From Pseudomonadota bacterium (GTDB lineage Bacteria > Pseudomonadota > Gammaproteobacteria > Burkholderiales > Methylophilaceae): 64,000 bases of DNA. The notes beneath the pieces were generated by a model that was not told where the DNA came from, did no database searches, and saw nothing but the letters and a program-made list of their open reading frames with translations. The first letter of the stretch is position 1. Each line of letters opens with the position of its first letter. The position numbers were made by a program, and so were the translations under genes. Location of the stretch: assembly GCA_029782295.1 (NCBI GenBank), contig JAKOVB010000020.1:1-64000 (forward strand). Direction: 5' to 3'. This document shows, piece by piece, positions 11,301 through 19,907 of this stretch.

Positions 11301-11515
11301 TTGATCTGTGATTCCAGCGGCGCTGCCACGGTTTGCTCCAGCACTTCTGCCGAGGCCCCCGGGTAGACGGCCCGCACGGTCACGACCGGCGGTGCGATTT
11401 CCGGATACTGGGCAATGGGCAGGCTGCGCATCGCCGCCAGGCCGGCGAGCACGATGAAAATGGACAGCACCGCCGCGAAGATGGGGCGCTGAATGAAGAA
11501 GCGTGAAAAGTTCAT
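8363..11515 (-). CDS. RND multidrug efflux transporter, HAE1 family (AcrB/MexB-like)
   Basis: Inner-membrane proton/drug antiporter of 1050 residues, starting at ATG 11515 (MNFSRFFIQRPIFAAVL). Twelve-helix RND topology with two large periplasmic loops. TM4 carries the proton-relay Asp pair in GIVVDDAIVVLEN. The N-terminal sequence SLPIAQYPEIAPPVV and the C-terminal GVMGGMMAATFLAIFFVPLFY are characteristic of AcrB relatives. The gene lies 13 bases after the MFP gene and overlaps the OMF gene. Likely regulated by the divergent AcrR-type repressor. Substrates cannot be read from the sequence. Confidence 0.96.
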   Translation of the reverse strand: MNFSRFFIQRPIFAAVLSIFIVLAGLAAMRSLPIAQYPEIAPPVVTVRAVYPGASAEVLEQTVAAPLESQINGVEHMMYMSSTSASNGVLEIQVTFDIGADAEQAALNVNNRVKQVEARLPQEVRRQGVTVEKGSSSFLQVIAFLSPDGTMDDLSISNYVTLNVLDRIKRIPGTTNVQIFGAKDYAMRIWLKPDRMKQLGISVGEITSAITSQNAQFAPGKIGQSPNGGDQDLVYSITTQGRMSDAGQFEDIIVRSSATGAEVRLKDIARVELGSKDYDFIGRVNGKSATLVGVFLQPGANALGVADEVNKTVAELAAAFPKGLERAVVYDTTRFVKVSIYEVVKTLFEAMVLVFLVVLLFLQNFRATLIPTLAVPVSLIGTFAGLYMLGYSINTLTLFGMVLSIGIVVDDAIVVLENAERLMHESGLSPRAAAIEAMREVTGPVIAIMLVLISVFVPIAFIGGLAGELYRQFAITIAIAVSISGLVALTLTPALCAVILKPEHKQVNGFFRAFNRLFGWMTQRYTGGVAWMLKRAFVGIVLFLAMVAATVQLWRMTPTSLVPDEDQGYYISAVFLPDGASLQRTDKVVQQVTQAIKSNPANEYSVAFTGMDFLGGSFKNSAATIFASMKPWEERSMPSQALVGEFYGKTAGIKEGLALAFNPPAIFGLGNSGGFEVNIQNRGEGGSQRLNEVVQAFIAKASQDKTFAFAQTLWRAQSPQLYVDVDRSRAAALGVNLEEAFNTLSATLGTYYVNDFNKYGRTWQVLMSADKEYRKKPEDIGALHVRGANNQMVPISAFATVKYSNGPDTLNRFNNLPSVKVLGSGAPGVSSGEALAAVERIMREVLPPDFSYEWSGASYQEKRSSGASGLALGMAVIMVFLILSALYERWTLPFAVLLALPFGLFGALAMVWVRNLAYAFLLPGVPIPPLTNDVYFQIGLVTLLGLAAKNAILIVEFAIMKQHEEGLSARDAVLEAARLRFRPILMTSMAFILGVLPLAISTGAGAGARQSVGTGVMGGMMAATFLAIFFVPLFYKLIARNDIKREVINA

Positions 11516-11528
11516 GCAGGGAATCCAG

Positions 11529-12815
11529 TCAACTGGATGAGGCAGGCGTGGCCGCTGCCCCATTGCCTTGTTTTGGTCCCGGCACCGGCTGAGACACAGT
11601 AATCGGAGCGCCAGGATGCAGCTTCATCAGACCATCCACGATCACCTGATCTCCTGCCTGCAAGCCGCTACGAACCACCCACAGCCTTTCGTCGGGCTTG
11701 CTGCCGTTGACCCACTCGCCCACATTGATCGGACGCGGCTCGGCCACCCACACGCCCTCCTTGTTCCTGACGGCGAGCATCACCATCTTACCCTTCGGGC
11801 CTTCCAGCACGGCACCTTGCGGCACGGTCAGCGCGTTCGGGCGTTCCGCCCCCTCCAGCACCACCCGCACGAACAACCCGCTCTTGATGCTGCTAGCCGG
11901 GTTATCGATTTGCGCACGCATTTCCAGCGTCCCGGTCTGGCTGCTGACCGTTGGCGACACGAAATTGACCTTGCCCGTCGAGCCCAGCTGACTGCCATCA
12001 CGCAGCAGCAATTTCACGTGGTAGCCGTCTTTAGGCAACTCCAGCTGGCCTTGTGCCACTTCACGGTCAAGTCGCTGACGCTCGGCATCTGCAACGTTAA
12101 ACGTGACATAGAGCGGATCCAATTGCACCAGCGTAGTCAGCAGGCTATCCCCGGCAGGACTCACCAGCGAGCCCTCCTGCCGCAACGCCCGACCTGCAAC
12201 CCCGCTGATCGGGGCACTGACACTGGCATATTCCAGATTTAGTTGCGCCTCTTTCAGTTGCGCCCGTGCCTGTTCCAGACGCGCCTTGGCAGCCAGGACC
12301 TCGGCACTGGTGATCTGCGCCGAAGATCCGGCATCGTCGGCTTCCTTGCGACTGACCGCACGGGCTTCCGCCAGGGCAGACATACGCTCCCGTTCGCGAC
12401 TGGCCTGCGCTGCAGCAGCCTCTGCACGGGCAATGTCGGCCTCGGCAGTCTCCACTGCGGCTTTCGCTGTCGACACAGCGAGCGCCAGTGGCCGCGGATC
12501 CAGCTGGAACAAGGGCTGGCCAGCCTTCACCAGACTCCCTTCTTCGTAAAGTCGCTTTTCGACATGCCCTGTCACCCGTGCGCGGACTTCCACCTCACGG
12601 GAACCCACGGTCTGCCCGACATATTCGTAACTCACCGCCACCCTGGATGGCTGGACAGACATCACATTGACCTCAGGAGGCGGCATCCCATGCACACCGG
12701 CACCTTCGCCTCCATGCCCATCTCCCTTGGAACATGCCCCAAGAGAGAGAATCAACGAAGCCATCAGCGCCATTTTCAGGCGCAATGAAGATGTGGAAAT
12801 CTTGGCATCGGTCAT
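11529..12815 (-). CDS. RND efflux periplasmic adaptor (membrane fusion lipoprotein, AcrA-like)
   Basis: Links the RND pump to the outer-membrane duct. The ATG at 12815 (MTDAKISTSSLRLKMALM) gives 428 residues with lipobox LGAC around residue 27. The usual order is visible: a beta-barrel strand VAVSYEYVGQTVGSREVEVRARVTG, a lipoyl half EEGSLVKAGQPLFQLD, an Ala/Glu-rich coiled-coil hairpin, the second lipoyl half SAPISGVAGRALRQEGSLV, and a C-terminal Pro-rich tail. First gene of the efflux operon, divergent from the TetR-family gene. Confidence 0.95.
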   Translation of the reverse strand: MTDAKISTSSLRLKMALMASLILSLGACSKGDGHGGEGAGVHGMPPPEVNVMSVQPSRVAVSYEYVGQTVGSREVEVRARVTGHVEKRLYEEGSLVKAGQPLFQLDPRPLALAVSTAKAAVETAEADIARAEAAAAQASRERERMSALAEARAVSRKEADDAGSSAQITSAEVLAAKARLEQARAQLKEAQLNLEYASVSAPISGVAGRALRQEGSLVSPAGDSLLTTLVQLDPLYVTFNVADAERQRLDREVAQGQLELPKDGYHVKLLLRDGSQLGSTGKVNFVSPTVSSQTGTLEMRAQIDNPASSIKSGLFVRVVLEGAERPNALTVPQGAVLEGPKGKMVMLAVRNKEGVWVAEPRPINVGEWVNGSKPDERLWVVRSGLQAGDQVIVDGLMKLHPGAPITVSQPVPGPKQGNGAAATPASSS

Positions 12816-12900
12816 GCGAATTCCTTGTTTCTGAGCGAGACCATGACGTTGGCTCCATACGGCGCATGGCACCTCTTGCGCATTCTCGAACAGCCCGCAT

Positions 12901-12928
12901 TTTACATACATTCATGCGTGTATGTAAA
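12901..12928. promoter_or_regulatory. AcrR-type operator palindrome
   Basis: Ten-base perfect arms TTTACATACA (12901-12910) and TGTATGTAAA (12919-12928) around an 8-base centre. The core TACATACATT...TGTATGTA is nearly the same as the well-characterised E. coli acrAB operator bound by AcrR. It lies between the divergent MFP gene and the TetR-family gene, 86 bases before the former and 59 before the latter. Confidence 0.8.
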
Positions 12929-12986
12929 TGAAATTTGTGTTAGGATTCTTTTTAACTTGTTGAGGTTACTCGAAGAATATACCTGC

Positions 12987-13616
12987 ATGGCCCGCAAAAC
13001 CAAAGAAGAAGCAATGGAAACCCGGAACCGCATCCTGGATGCGGCGGAGATCGTCTTCCAACGCAACGGTGTTTCGCGTACGACGCTGGCCGATATCGCG
13101 AACGAGGCTAACGTAACCCGTGGTGCCATCTACTGGCATTTTGCGCATAAGGTCGATCTCTATGACGCCATGATCCAGCGCATCATCGCTCCCTTCGAGG
13201 TACGCCTCTCCGAGTTGCAGCGTCACGAACAGGACAATCCGCTGTTGTTCGTGCGCACACTGGTATTGTCCTTCCTGCAGGATCTGGCCAACGACCCCCG
13301 CCATTTCCGCGTGGTCGAGATCGCCTGGCACAAATGCGAATACGTCGGCGAAATGGCACGCATCCGCGACCAGCACATGGAATGCGGCAACCGTTTTCTC
13401 GATATCATTGCCCAGGCGCTGGAACTGGCTCAGCAGCGCAAATTCCTGCGTGGCGACCTCAATGTGCGTCAGGCCGCCGTGGGGTTCATGGCCCTGATGG
13501 ACGGACTGGCCGTCAACTGGACGCTGGACCCCAACCTGTTCTCCCTCAACGAGATGGCCGCCAACATCGTCGACTTTTATCTGGCCGGCCTTACCGACTA
13601 CAACTCCGCCGCGTGA
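12987..13616 (+). CDS. acrR: TetR-family efflux repressor, AcrR/TtgR type
   Basis: DNA-binding repressor of 209 residues starting MARKTKEEAMETRNRILDAA, the classic AcrR opening. The helix-turn-helix covers roughly residues 32-53 (TTLADIANEANVTRGAIYWHF). The C-terminal ligand domain matches the TetR_C_2/AcrR group. The frame is open 54 codons further upstream through the operator, but the ATG at 12987 is the family start. Divergent from the pump operon it most likely represses. Its stop abuts the xerD stop with no bases between. Confidence 0.92.
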   Translation: MARKTKEEAMETRNRILDAAEIVFQRNGVSRTTLADIANEANVTRGAIYWHFAHKVDLYDAMIQRIIAPFEVRLSELQRHEQDNPLLFVRTLVLSFLQDLANDPRHFRVVEIAWHKCEYVGEMARIRDQHMECGNRFLDIIAQALELAQQRKFLRGDLNVRQAAVGFMALMDGLAVNWTLDPNLFSLNEMAANIVDFYLAGLTDYNSAA

Positions 13617-14513
13617 TCACCCGCGCGGGTGATGTTGCGCATGCAGCTGCTTGAGCCGCTCACGTGCAACATGGGTATAAATTTGCGTCGTCGAAATGTC
13701 CGCGTGGCCGAGCAACATCTGCACCACGCGCAAGTCCGCACCATGATTCAGCAAATGCGTCGCAAATGCGTGACGCATCACATGCGGGGACATCGGCTTG
13801 TGGATACCCGCCTGTAGCGCGTAACGTTTGATCAGATACCAGAACGCCTGTCGGGTCATCGCTTCACCACGCTGCGTCACGAACAGACTTTCACTCAAAC
13901 GTCTTTCCAATATCAACGGCCGGGACTCCGCCAGATAACGTCGCAGCCAGTCGAGCGCGTCCTCTCCCAACGGGACCAGGCGCTCCTTGCTACCCTTGCC
14001 CATCACCCGTACCACCCCCATGTCCAGACTCACCTCACTCACCTTGAGCCCGACCAGTTCGGACACACGCAACCCTGTCGCATAGAGCGTTTCCAGCATG
14101 GCTCTGTCTCGCAGGCCGAGCATCTCCCCCACCGGAGGCGCATCCAGCAACCGTTCTACTTCATCCTCGCTCAGACTCTTGGGCAGGCTGCGCGGCAATT
14201 TTGGTGAGGCCAGTTGCAACGTGGGATCGGCGGAGATCAGTCCTTCGCGGACAAGGAACCGGTAATAGCGGCGGAGGCTGGCTATCAGCCTGCTGATGCT
14301 GCGCGGCTTGACCTGAGGGAACCGGACGGCGAGGTAGCGCTCCAGGTCCTGACGTTCCGCTTCGTGCAACCCCTTGTGCACGGAAGTTTCCAGCCACACC
14401 GCGAACTGAACCAGGTCACGCCGGTAGCTTTCAAGCGTATTCCGGGACAAGCCCTCCTCCAGCCACAGGCGGTCGATGAACTCATCCAGCTGATGATGGG
14501 TTTCGTCTTTCAT
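13617..14513 (-). CDS. xerD: Site-specific tyrosine recombinase XerD
   Basis: Resolves chromosome dimers at dif with XerC and FtsK. The start ATG at 14513 (MKDETHHQLDEFIDRLW) gives 298 residues, exactly the usual XerD length. The core-binding domain is followed by the catalytic domain with ATGLRVSEL (first Arg), HVMRHAFATHLL (His-x-x-Arg), LLGHADISTTQIYTHV (His and nucleophile Tyr). The first 32 bases overlap the end of ogt, so the two genes are co-transcribed. Confidence 0.95.
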   Translation of the reverse strand: MKDETHHQLDEFIDRLWLEEGLSRNTLESYRRDLVQFAVWLETSVHKGLHEAERQDLERYLAVRFPQVKPRSISRLIASLRRYYRFLVREGLISADPTLQLASPKLPRSLPKSLSEDEVERLLDAPPVGEMLGLRDRAMLETLYATGLRVSELVGLKVSEVSLDMGVVRVMGKGSKERLVPLGEDALDWLRRYLAESRPLILERRLSESLFVTQRGEAMTRQAFWYLIKRYALQAGIHKPMSPHVMRHAFATHLLNHGADLRVVQMLLGHADISTTQIYTHVARERLKQLHAQHHPRG

Positions 14514-14967
14514 GCTTGAGCAGCCATTGCTTGATCGATAATGCGCTTTGATCCCGTCCCTGCATGAATCCACCGATTCCGTGCTTGGCCACCACACGAT
14601 GGCAAGGGATCAGCAGCGGAAACGGATTGGCCCCACAGGCATTGGCAACTGCACGCGGTCCGGAGGAAACTTGCTTGGCCAATTCGCCGTAGGTGAGCGA
14701 TTCTCCAAGCGGGATTGTTCGCAGCGCTTCCCATACGCGTTGCTGGAAGGGTGTTCCACGCATTTCCAACGGCAGGTCCAGCGAGACAGTTGCGTCTTTC
14801 AGGTATTCCGCAATGCAATTGCAAACGTTCTGGGCGAAGGCATCACCCGGCAGTATCGGGGAAACATCGCCTGACAGGAGTTCAAGCCTTGTCAGCGCGC
14901 CATGCTCGACACGCACACCGACCGCACCGAACGGGGCAGGAATAATGGCCTGATAGGGAGGTTGCAT
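14482..14967 (-). CDS. ogt: Methylated-DNA--protein-cysteine S-methyltransferase
   Basis: Direct reversal DNA repair: it moves alkyl groups from O6-alkylguanine to its own Cys. 161 residues. The active-site PCHRVVA is at residues 121-127 with Cys122 as acceptor. The helix-turn-helix RAVANACGANP precedes it. No Ada N-terminal domain is present. Located between the rplS operon terminator and xerD, which it overlaps by 32 bases. Confidence 0.93.
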   Translation of the reverse strand: MQPPYQAIIPAPFGAVGVRVEHGALTRLELLSGDVSPILPGDAFAQNVCNCIAEYLKDATVSLDLPLEMRGTPFQQRVWEALRTIPLGESLTYGELAKQVSSGPRAVANACGANPFPLLIPCHRVVAKHGIGGFMQGRDQSALSIKQWLLKHERRNPSSAG

Positions 14968-14987
14968 CCTGATATGTTACCGCAAAT

Positions 14988-15020
14988 AAAAAACCCCACG
15001 TCTTGCGATCGTGGGGTTTT
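14988..15020 (-). terminator. Intrinsic terminator after rplS
   Basis: 11-bp stem AAAACCCCACG / CGTGGGGTTTT with a 9-base loop. On the minus strand it ends in a T6 run. It closes the rpsP-rimM-trmD-rplS operon 21 bases after the rplS stop and lies just before the ogt start. Confidence 0.85.
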
Positions 15021-15041
15021 GTGCGAAAGAAGCGGCAGATA

Positions 15042-15425
15042 TTATTCTGCTGCGATTTCCTTTTCGCGAGCCTGCAGCTTTTCCTTGATACGTGCGGACT
15101 TGCCGGAACGCTCACGGAGGTAGTACAGCTTGGCGCGGCGGACATCACCACGACGCTTCACTTCGATGCTGGCGATTAGCGGGGAGTACAATTGGAACGT
15201 ACGCTCCACGCCTTCACCGGAAGAAATCTTGCGCACGATGAAAGAGGAGTTCAGGCCGCGGTTACGCTTGGCGATGACCACGCCTTCGTATGCCTGGACG
15301 CGCTTACGGGTACCTTCAACCACGTTCACGCCGACGACCACGGTGTCACCGGGAGCGAAGTCAGGGATGTTCTTGCCGAGGCGGGCGATTTCTTCCTGCT
15401 CCAGCTGTTGAATGATGTTTGCCAT
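15042..15425 (-). CDS. rplS: Large-subunit ribosomal protein bL19
   Basis: bL19 sits at the 30S-50S interface. 127 residues starting [21 protein letters not shown], with the hallmark [16 protein letters not shown] and [20 protein letters not shown]. Fourth gene of rpsP-rimM-trmD-rplS, 13 bases after trmD, followed by a strong terminator. Confidence 0.97.
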   Translation of the reverse strand: MANIIQQLEQEEIARLGKNIPDFAPGDTVVVGVNVVEGTRKRVQAYEGVVIAKRNRGLNSSFIVRKISSGEGVERTFQLYSPLIASIEVKRRGDVRRAKLYYLRERSGKSARIKEKLQAREKEIAAE

Positions 15426-15438
15426 TTCACAGTTCCTT

Positions 15439-16206
15439 TTAATTGTGAGGATCTTGTTCCTGCTCGTACTCTGCGAGCAGCCGAGATTCCTCTTTCGTCA
15501 ACGACCTTGCGGCCAGTAAATCCGGGCGCTTGTCCCGGGTCCGCCCCAGCGACTGTTTCAATCGCCAGCGCGAAATCTCTTTATGATGTCCGGACAGCAA
15601 TACTGCCGGCACCGGTTCACCTTCATATACTTCAGGTCGCGTATAGTGCGGGCAATCCAGCAGGCCATCCACGAAGGAATCTTCAGCCGCCGAATCGGCA
15701 TCGCCCAACGTTCCGGGCAGCTGCCGCACAATCGCGTCGATCAGCACCATCGCCGGCAGTTCGCCGCCGGACAGCACATAGTCTCCGATCGAAACTTCCT
15801 CATCCACCATCCGCCGCAGCAAGCGCTCGTCGACGCCTTCATAGCGGCTCGCCAGAAGCACCAGGCCAGGTTCTGCTGCCAGCCGCATCACCTCGGCATG
15901 TGTCAGTGGCTTGCCCTGTGGTGACAGGTGGATCACCTTCGGGCGCTCGACACCTGCGGACTGCTGTCTTTGCTTTGCTGCGGAAATCGCCTTTTCCAGC
16001 GGCTCCGCCAGCATCACCATTCCGGGGCCACCGCCATAGGGCCGGTCATCCACGGTCTTGTAATTGTCCATCGTGAAATCACGGGGATTCCACAAGGTCA
16101 ACGTATAAATCTCTTTATCCCGCGCTCTGGAGGTGACGCCGTGCCCGGCAATCGCCTCGAACATCGGAGGGAACAGCGTCACGACATCGAACTGCATCGC
16201 AGTCAT
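15439..16206 (-). CDS. trmD: tRNA (guanine37-N1)-methyltransferase TrmD
   Basis: Makes m1G37 in tRNAs reading CNN, using SAM in a trefoil knot. Motifs seen: [44 protein letters not shown], and [15 protein letters not shown]. The start is uncertain. ATG 16206 (MTAMQFDVV) has the better GGACAG ribosome-binding site, whereas ATG 16197 ([10 protein letters not shown]) aligns exactly with the E. coli N-terminus. A TTG at 16224 is less likely. With 16206 it has 255 residues. Confidence 0.95.
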   Translation of the reverse strand: MTAMQFDVVTLFPPMFEAIAGHGVTSRARDKEIYTLTLWNPRDFTMDNYKTVDDRPYGGGPGMVMLAEPLEKAISAAKQRQQSAGVERPKVIHLSPQGKPLTHAEVMRLAAEPGLVLLASRYEGVDERLLRRMVDEEVSIGDYVLSGGELPAMVLIDAIVRQLPGTLGDADSAAEDSFVDGLLDCPHYTRPEVYEGEPVPAVLLSGHHKEISRWRLKQSLGRTRDKRPDLLAARSLTKEESRLLAEYEQEQDPHN

Positions 16207-16220
16207 CGATCTGTCCGGAT

Positions 16221-16724
16221 TCAAAATTCCGTGTCCCAGTCGACCAGCATGCGCTTCCCGGCCAAATCGACCTCCAGCACGGTCTGATCGATAAACGGGA
16301 TCAGGCGCTCACGCTCGCCCTTGACGACGATCACGTCATTGGCTCCGGTCGCGAACAACTCGGCGATCTTGCCGAGTTTTACATGCTGCAGGTTTTCCAC
16401 TTCCAGCCCGACCAGGTCGGACCAGTAGTATTCGTCTTCTTCAGGTTCCGGCAGTTCGGCGCGTGGAACTGCGACCGGCTTTCCCTTGAGCTTGAAAGCC
16501 AGATCACGGTCATCTACGCCTGCCAGCTTGGCGACCAGATGGTCACCGTGCACCTTGGCTTCTTCTACGGGAAACTCGCGCCAGCCGGTCTCGGTCTGCA
16601 CCCACCACTTCGGGTAATCGAACAGACCATCGACCAGTTCCGTGTCCGGGTTGACGTTCACCCATCCACGCACGCCGTAGGGGACGGCAATCCGTCCCAT
16701 CACCACCAGATCAGGCGGCGACAA
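16221..16724 (-). CDS. rimM: Ribosome maturation factor RimM
   Basis: 16S rRNA-processing/30S assembly factor that binds uS19. 167 residues if started at the TTG at 16724. GTG codons 7-8 (just before [14 protein letters not shown]) are alternatives. The N-terminal RimM domain ([15 protein letters not shown]) and the C-terminal PRC barrel ([13 protein letters not shown] ... [19 protein letters not shown]) are both present. Five bases separate it from the rpsP stop, and its stop is 14 bases before trmD. Confidence 0.95.
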   Translation of the reverse strand: MSPPDLVVMGRIAVPYGVRGWVNVNPDTELVDGLFDYPKWWVQTETGWREFPVEEAKVHGDHLVAKLAGVDDRDLAFKLKGKPVAVPRAELPEPEEDEYYWSDLVGLEVENLQHVKLGKIAELFATGANDVIVVKGERERLIPFIDQTVLEVDLAGKRMLVDWDTEF

Positions 16725-16729
16725 GGGGT

Positions 16730-16978
16730 TTAGGCAGCCTTGCCGGCTTGCTTGACCAGACGGGCAACACAGTCGGACAACTGTGCACCGTTGCTACGCC
16801 AGTAAGCAATACGCTCGCTGTTCAGGCGCAGGCCTTCCTGACCTTCGGCAGCCGTCGGGTTGTAGAAACCTACGCGCTCGATGAAGCGGCCGTCGCGACG
16901 ATTGCGCGAGTCAGCTACAACAACGCTGTAGAAGGGGGATTTCTTCGCGCCACCGCGGGCGAGACGAATGATCACCAT
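16730..16978 (-). CDS. rpsP: Small-subunit ribosomal protein bS16
   Basis: 82-residue bS16 with the characteristic [29 protein letters not shown] N-terminus and ERVGFYNP. First gene of the rpsP-rimM-trmD-rplS operon, the usual bacterial order. A plausible promoter lies 38 bases upstream. Confidence 0.97.
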   Translation of the reverse strand: MVIIRLARGGAKKSPFYSVVVADSRNRRDGRFIERVGFYNPTAAEGQEGLRLNSERIAYWRSNGAQLSDCVARLVKQAGKAA

Positions 16979-17015
16979 AGTGTTATCTCTTTAGCCAATT
17001 AACAGAAAGGGGCGG

Positions 17016-17045
17016 ATTTTACGTTATTTTTTATAGTGTTGGCAA
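17016..17045 (-). promoter_or_regulatory. Possible promoter of the rpsP operon
   Basis: TTGCCA (17040-17045) and TAAAAT (17016-17021) on the minus strand, 18 bases apart, in the 80-base gap between queC and rpsP. The region is locally AT-rich. Confidence 0.4.
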
Positions 17046-17058
17046 GCACAATCCTGCG

Positions 17059-17727
17059 CTATTTGTAAAGCGTCGGATCAGGCAAACCAGCGGCTTCGAA
17101 ACCGGCGCGACGGAAACGGCAGGAGTCGCATACCCCGCAGGCCCGTCCAGCGGCATCTGCCTGGTAGCAGGACACGGTGATCCCGTAATCGAACCCGAGT
17201 TCATGGCCTCGCCGGATGATCTCGGCCTTGTTGAGATCAATCAGCGGCGCATGGATATGCAGGGGCTGCCCCTCTACCGCCGACTTGGTAGCGAGGTTGG
17301 CCATGCGCTCGAAGGACTGGACATATTCCTTACGGCAATCCGGGTAGCCGGAATAATCCAGCGCATTGACGCCGATGAAGATGTCGTTGGCACCCAGCAC
17401 TTCAGCCCAGGCCAGCGCCAATGACAGCATGATGGTATTGCGGGCCGGCACATAGGTGACCGGAATTCCTTCCGAGTGCGATTCCGGCACGGCAATATTG
17501 GCATCGGTCAGTGCCGAGCCGCCGAACGTCGACAGGTCCAACTGGAAGATTCGGTGCTCGGTCGCACCCAGCGCTTGTGCAACACGCCTGGAAGCCGCCA
17601 GTTCAGCCACGTGCCGCTGGTGATAATCAAAACTCAGGCAATAGCAGTCATAACCCTCGCTCTTGGCGATGGCGAGGACGGTCGCAGAATCCAGCCCGCC
17701 CGACAACAATACGACAGCCTTTTTCAT
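17059..17727 (-). CDS. queC: 7-cyano-7-deazaguanine (preQ0) synthase QueC
   Basis: ATP-dependent conversion of 7-carboxy-7-deazaguanine to preQ0 in queuosine synthesis. ATG 17727 ([16 protein letters not shown]) gives 222 residues. The PP-loop SGGLDS is at residues 9-14. The zinc-binding cysteines form [17 protein letters not shown] near the C-terminus. The start overlaps the queE stop by ATGA, which suggests coupling. It is the last gene of the long run that begins at yebC. Confidence 0.96.
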   Translation of the reverse strand: MKKAVVLLSGGLDSATVLAIAKSEGYDCYCLSFDYHQRHVAELAASRRVAQALGATEHRIFQLDLSTFGGSALTDANIAVPESHSEGIPVTYVPARNTIMLSLALAWAEVLGANDIFIGVNALDYSGYPDCRKEYVQSFERMANLATKSAVEGQPLHIHAPLIDLNKAEIIRRGHELGFDYGITVSCYQADAAGRACGVCDSCRFRRAGFEAAGLPDPTLYK

Positions 17728-18401
17728 TTTCCTGGCGTCTCGCCCCACAGGATTTTATGCAACTGGACCTGCATGCGCACCGGCAGCTTGTCCTGCAATA
17801 CCCAATCCGCCAGTTCGGCCGGGGGCAGCGAACTGTAGACAGGAGAAAACAATACCGGGCATTTCTTTACGACAGCGTGGTCTGACAACACCTGTTTTGC
17901 CCACTCATAATCAGTACGATCGCACAGCACGAATTTCACTTCGTCCTTGCGCTTGAGATGCTCCAGATTACTCCACAGGTTTTTCTCGACCTCGCCCGAA
18001 CCTGGGGTCTTGATGTCCATGATGACGGAAACGCGGGGATCGACAACACTGACATCCATCGCGCCGCTGGTTTCCAGAGATACGTCGAAACCGGCATCAC
18101 ACAGTTTCTGCAGCAGCGACGGACATTCCTTTTGCGCGAGCGGCTCACCACCAGTGACGGTGACGTAGGGGGTGCCGAATGCAGCCACGCGCTCCAGAAT
18201 TTCATCCAGTGTCATGTTCGTGCCTCCCTGAAACGCATAGGCGGTATCGCAGTAACCGCAGCGCAGCGGGCAACCGGTCAGCCGCACGAAAACCGTTGGC
18301 AGGCCGACGCGCGAGGACTCCCCTTGCAGGGAATGGAAAATTTCGTGGATTTTCAGCAACGGAAATCTCGATTCAACATCCTTGCCTGACGCGTCATGCA
18401 T
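17724..18401 (-). CDS. queE: 7-carboxy-7-deazaguanine synthase QueE (radical SAM)
   Basis: Radical-SAM enzyme that makes CDG from 6-carboxytetrahydropterin. 225 residues. The Cx3Cx2C cluster motif is CPLRCGYC near residue 44, followed by TGGEPLAQ. The opening [23 protein letters not shown] is the QueE signature. It precedes and overlaps queC and follows cpoB by 9 bases. Confidence 0.95.
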   Translation of the reverse strand: MHDASGKDVESRFPLLKIHEIFHSLQGESSRVGLPTVFVRLTGCPLRCGYCDTAYAFQGGTNMTLDEILERVAAFGTPYVTVTGGEPLAQKECPSLLQKLCDAGFDVSLETSGAMDVSVVDPRVSVIMDIKTPGSGEVEKNLWSNLEHLKRKDEVKFVLCDRTDYEWAKQVLSDHAVVKKCPVLFSPVYSSLPPAELADWVLQDKLPVRMQVQLHKILWGETPGK

Positions 18402-18410
18402 CCGGCAGGA

Positions 18411-19301
18411 TCAATTCCTGGACTTGACCGACTCGAGCACGGAAAGACGTTTTTTCGCCAGTGGAGCCACATCGCTCAACGGATATTTGGCCACGATCTC
18501 GCGCAACGTCTGCTTGGCATTGTCGATCTCGGAAAGCTGGATCTGGCTGTTGGCGATGTTGTACATCGCATCCGGCACCTTGTGGTTGTCCGGGTACAGC
18601 TTGATCAGTTTTTGCTGGCTAGCGATCGCAGACTTGTAATTCTTCAGGGAAAAATACGAATAGCCGACCCAGTACTGGGCGGGGGCAGCATACTTGCTCG
18701 ACGGATAAGCCTCGATGAACTTCTCGAAGGCATCGATCGCATCCTTGTGCTTGCCGGCCTTGGACAGATCGAGCGCGGCCTCATAGGCCTTCAGTTCAGC
18801 AGCACCATCTACGACAGGTGCCGCAGCAGGAGGCACCGCAACAGGTGCGCTTGCGGCCGGCGCCGTCGTAGCTGCGGGAGGCAAAGAAGATGCCGCCGCC
18901 TCAGCGGGCTTGGCAGCCGATGACCCACCTGCTTCCAGCTTGCGCAACCGTCCGTCCAGATCCGCGTAGAGATCTTTCTGGCGTTGTTGTGCCAGTTCTA
19001 TTTCATGACTGTTCACTTCCATCTGACCGCGCAACTTGCTGATCTCGGCATTCAGGCGGTCGATCTGCGACAGCAGATCGACCGCCTCCGATTTCTGCTC
19101 GCTCAGTCGCTGCTCCAGCGCCTGACGCGCCTTTTCGGAAGCATCCAGCTTCGTCTGCAGTTCCGTGATGCGTGGATCCTGAGTCTCCTTGACGTACTTG
19201 CGGAGCTTGACGATTTCGTCACGTGCGTCGTTGTCGGCGAACAGCGCCGCATGGGACGCACTACAGGTAACCAGCAGCAGCAACGAAAGCAGCAGACGCA
19301 T
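18411..19301 (-). CDS. cpoB: Cell-division coordinator CpoB (YbgF)
   Basis: Periplasmic Tol-associated protein that coordinates septal peptidoglycan synthesis with outer-membrane constriction. 296 residues with a Sec signal peptide (MRLLLSLLLLVTCSASHA). After it come a coiled coil (about 25-115), an Ala/Pro-rich linker and C-terminal TPR repeats (YEAALDLSKAGKHKDAIDAFEKFI; AQYWVGYSYFSLKNYKSAI). It lies 5 bases after pal. Confidence 0.94.
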   Translation of the reverse strand: MRLLLSLLLLVTCSASHAALFADNDARDEIVKLRKYVKETQDPRITELQTKLDASEKARQALEQRLSEQKSEAVDLLSQIDRLNAEISKLRGQMEVNSHEIELAQQRQKDLYADLDGRLRKLEAGGSSAAKPAEAAASSLPPAATTAPAASAPVAVPPAAAPVVDGAAELKAYEAALDLSKAGKHKDAIDAFEKFIEAYPSSKYAAPAQYWVGYSYFSLKNYKSAIASQQKLIKLYPDNHKVPDAMYNIANSQIQLSEIDNAKQTLREIVAKYPLSDVAPLAKKRLSVLESVKSRN

Positions 19302-19306
19302 GGAGA

Positions 19307-19861
19307 TTACTCGCCGGCGTAGACGATATCGGCACGACGATTCTGCGACCAGCAGGATTCAGCCTGCTCGGTGCAACGCGGCTTTTCTTCACCATAGCTG
19401 ACGGTTTCGATCTGCTTGTCGGAAGCGCCATAGACGTTCATGACTTTCTTGACGGCAGCTGCACGGCGTTGACCCAGGGCCAGGTTGTACTCACGGCTGC
19501 CGCGATCATCGGCGTTGCCTTGCACGGCCAGCTTCGCGTTCGGATTGGCCACCAGATATTTGGCATGGGCTTCCACCAGCGGGCGGTACTCAGCCTTGAC
19601 TTCATCCTTGTCGAAGTCGAAGAACACGTTGCGCTTGGACAGGATGTTGTTCGGATCGGTCAGCGGATTCACTGCCACGGTCGAAGTCGTGGTCGGAGCA
19701 GCCGTCGGCGCAGCCTCCTTGGGAGCCGCTGCAGGAGCTGCCGCCTGGGAAGAGGAGCTCTTGTCGACGACCGGCGCAGCAGGCTCTTCCTTGACCGGCT
19801 TGCTGGAACAGGCGGCCAGCACGGAGACCAGCAGCACGCTCATCATCAGATTCTTGTTCAT
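19307..19861 (-). CDS. pal: Peptidoglycan-associated lipoprotein Pal
   Basis: Outer-membrane lipoprotein that anchors the Tol system to peptidoglycan. 184 residues, lipobox LAAC (Cys18), an Ala/Pro/Lys-rich linker, then an OmpA-like domain with VFFDFDKDEVKAEY and the peptidoglycan-binding GNADDRGSREYNLALGQRRA. The tail is NRRADIVY. It lies between tolB and cpoB. Confidence 0.96.
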   Translation of the reverse strand: MNKNLMMSVLLVSVLAACSSKPVKEEPAAPVVDKSSSSQAAAPAAAPKEAAPTAAPTTTSTVAVNPLTDPNNILSKRNVFFDFDKDEVKAEYRPLVEAHAKYLVANPNAKLAVQGNADDRGSREYNLALGQRRAAAVKKVMNVYGASDKQIETVSYGEEKPRCTEQAESCWSQNRRADIVYAGE

Positions 19862-19907
19862 GTATCTCTCCTTGTTAAATAACTGCTTGAAATTTCGATT
19901 ATCAGGT

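Noticed and set aside
13617..14513. xerD as a mobile-element integrase
   Set aside because: Length, motifs and position with ogt fit the chromosomal XerD. No other mobile-element genes are present.
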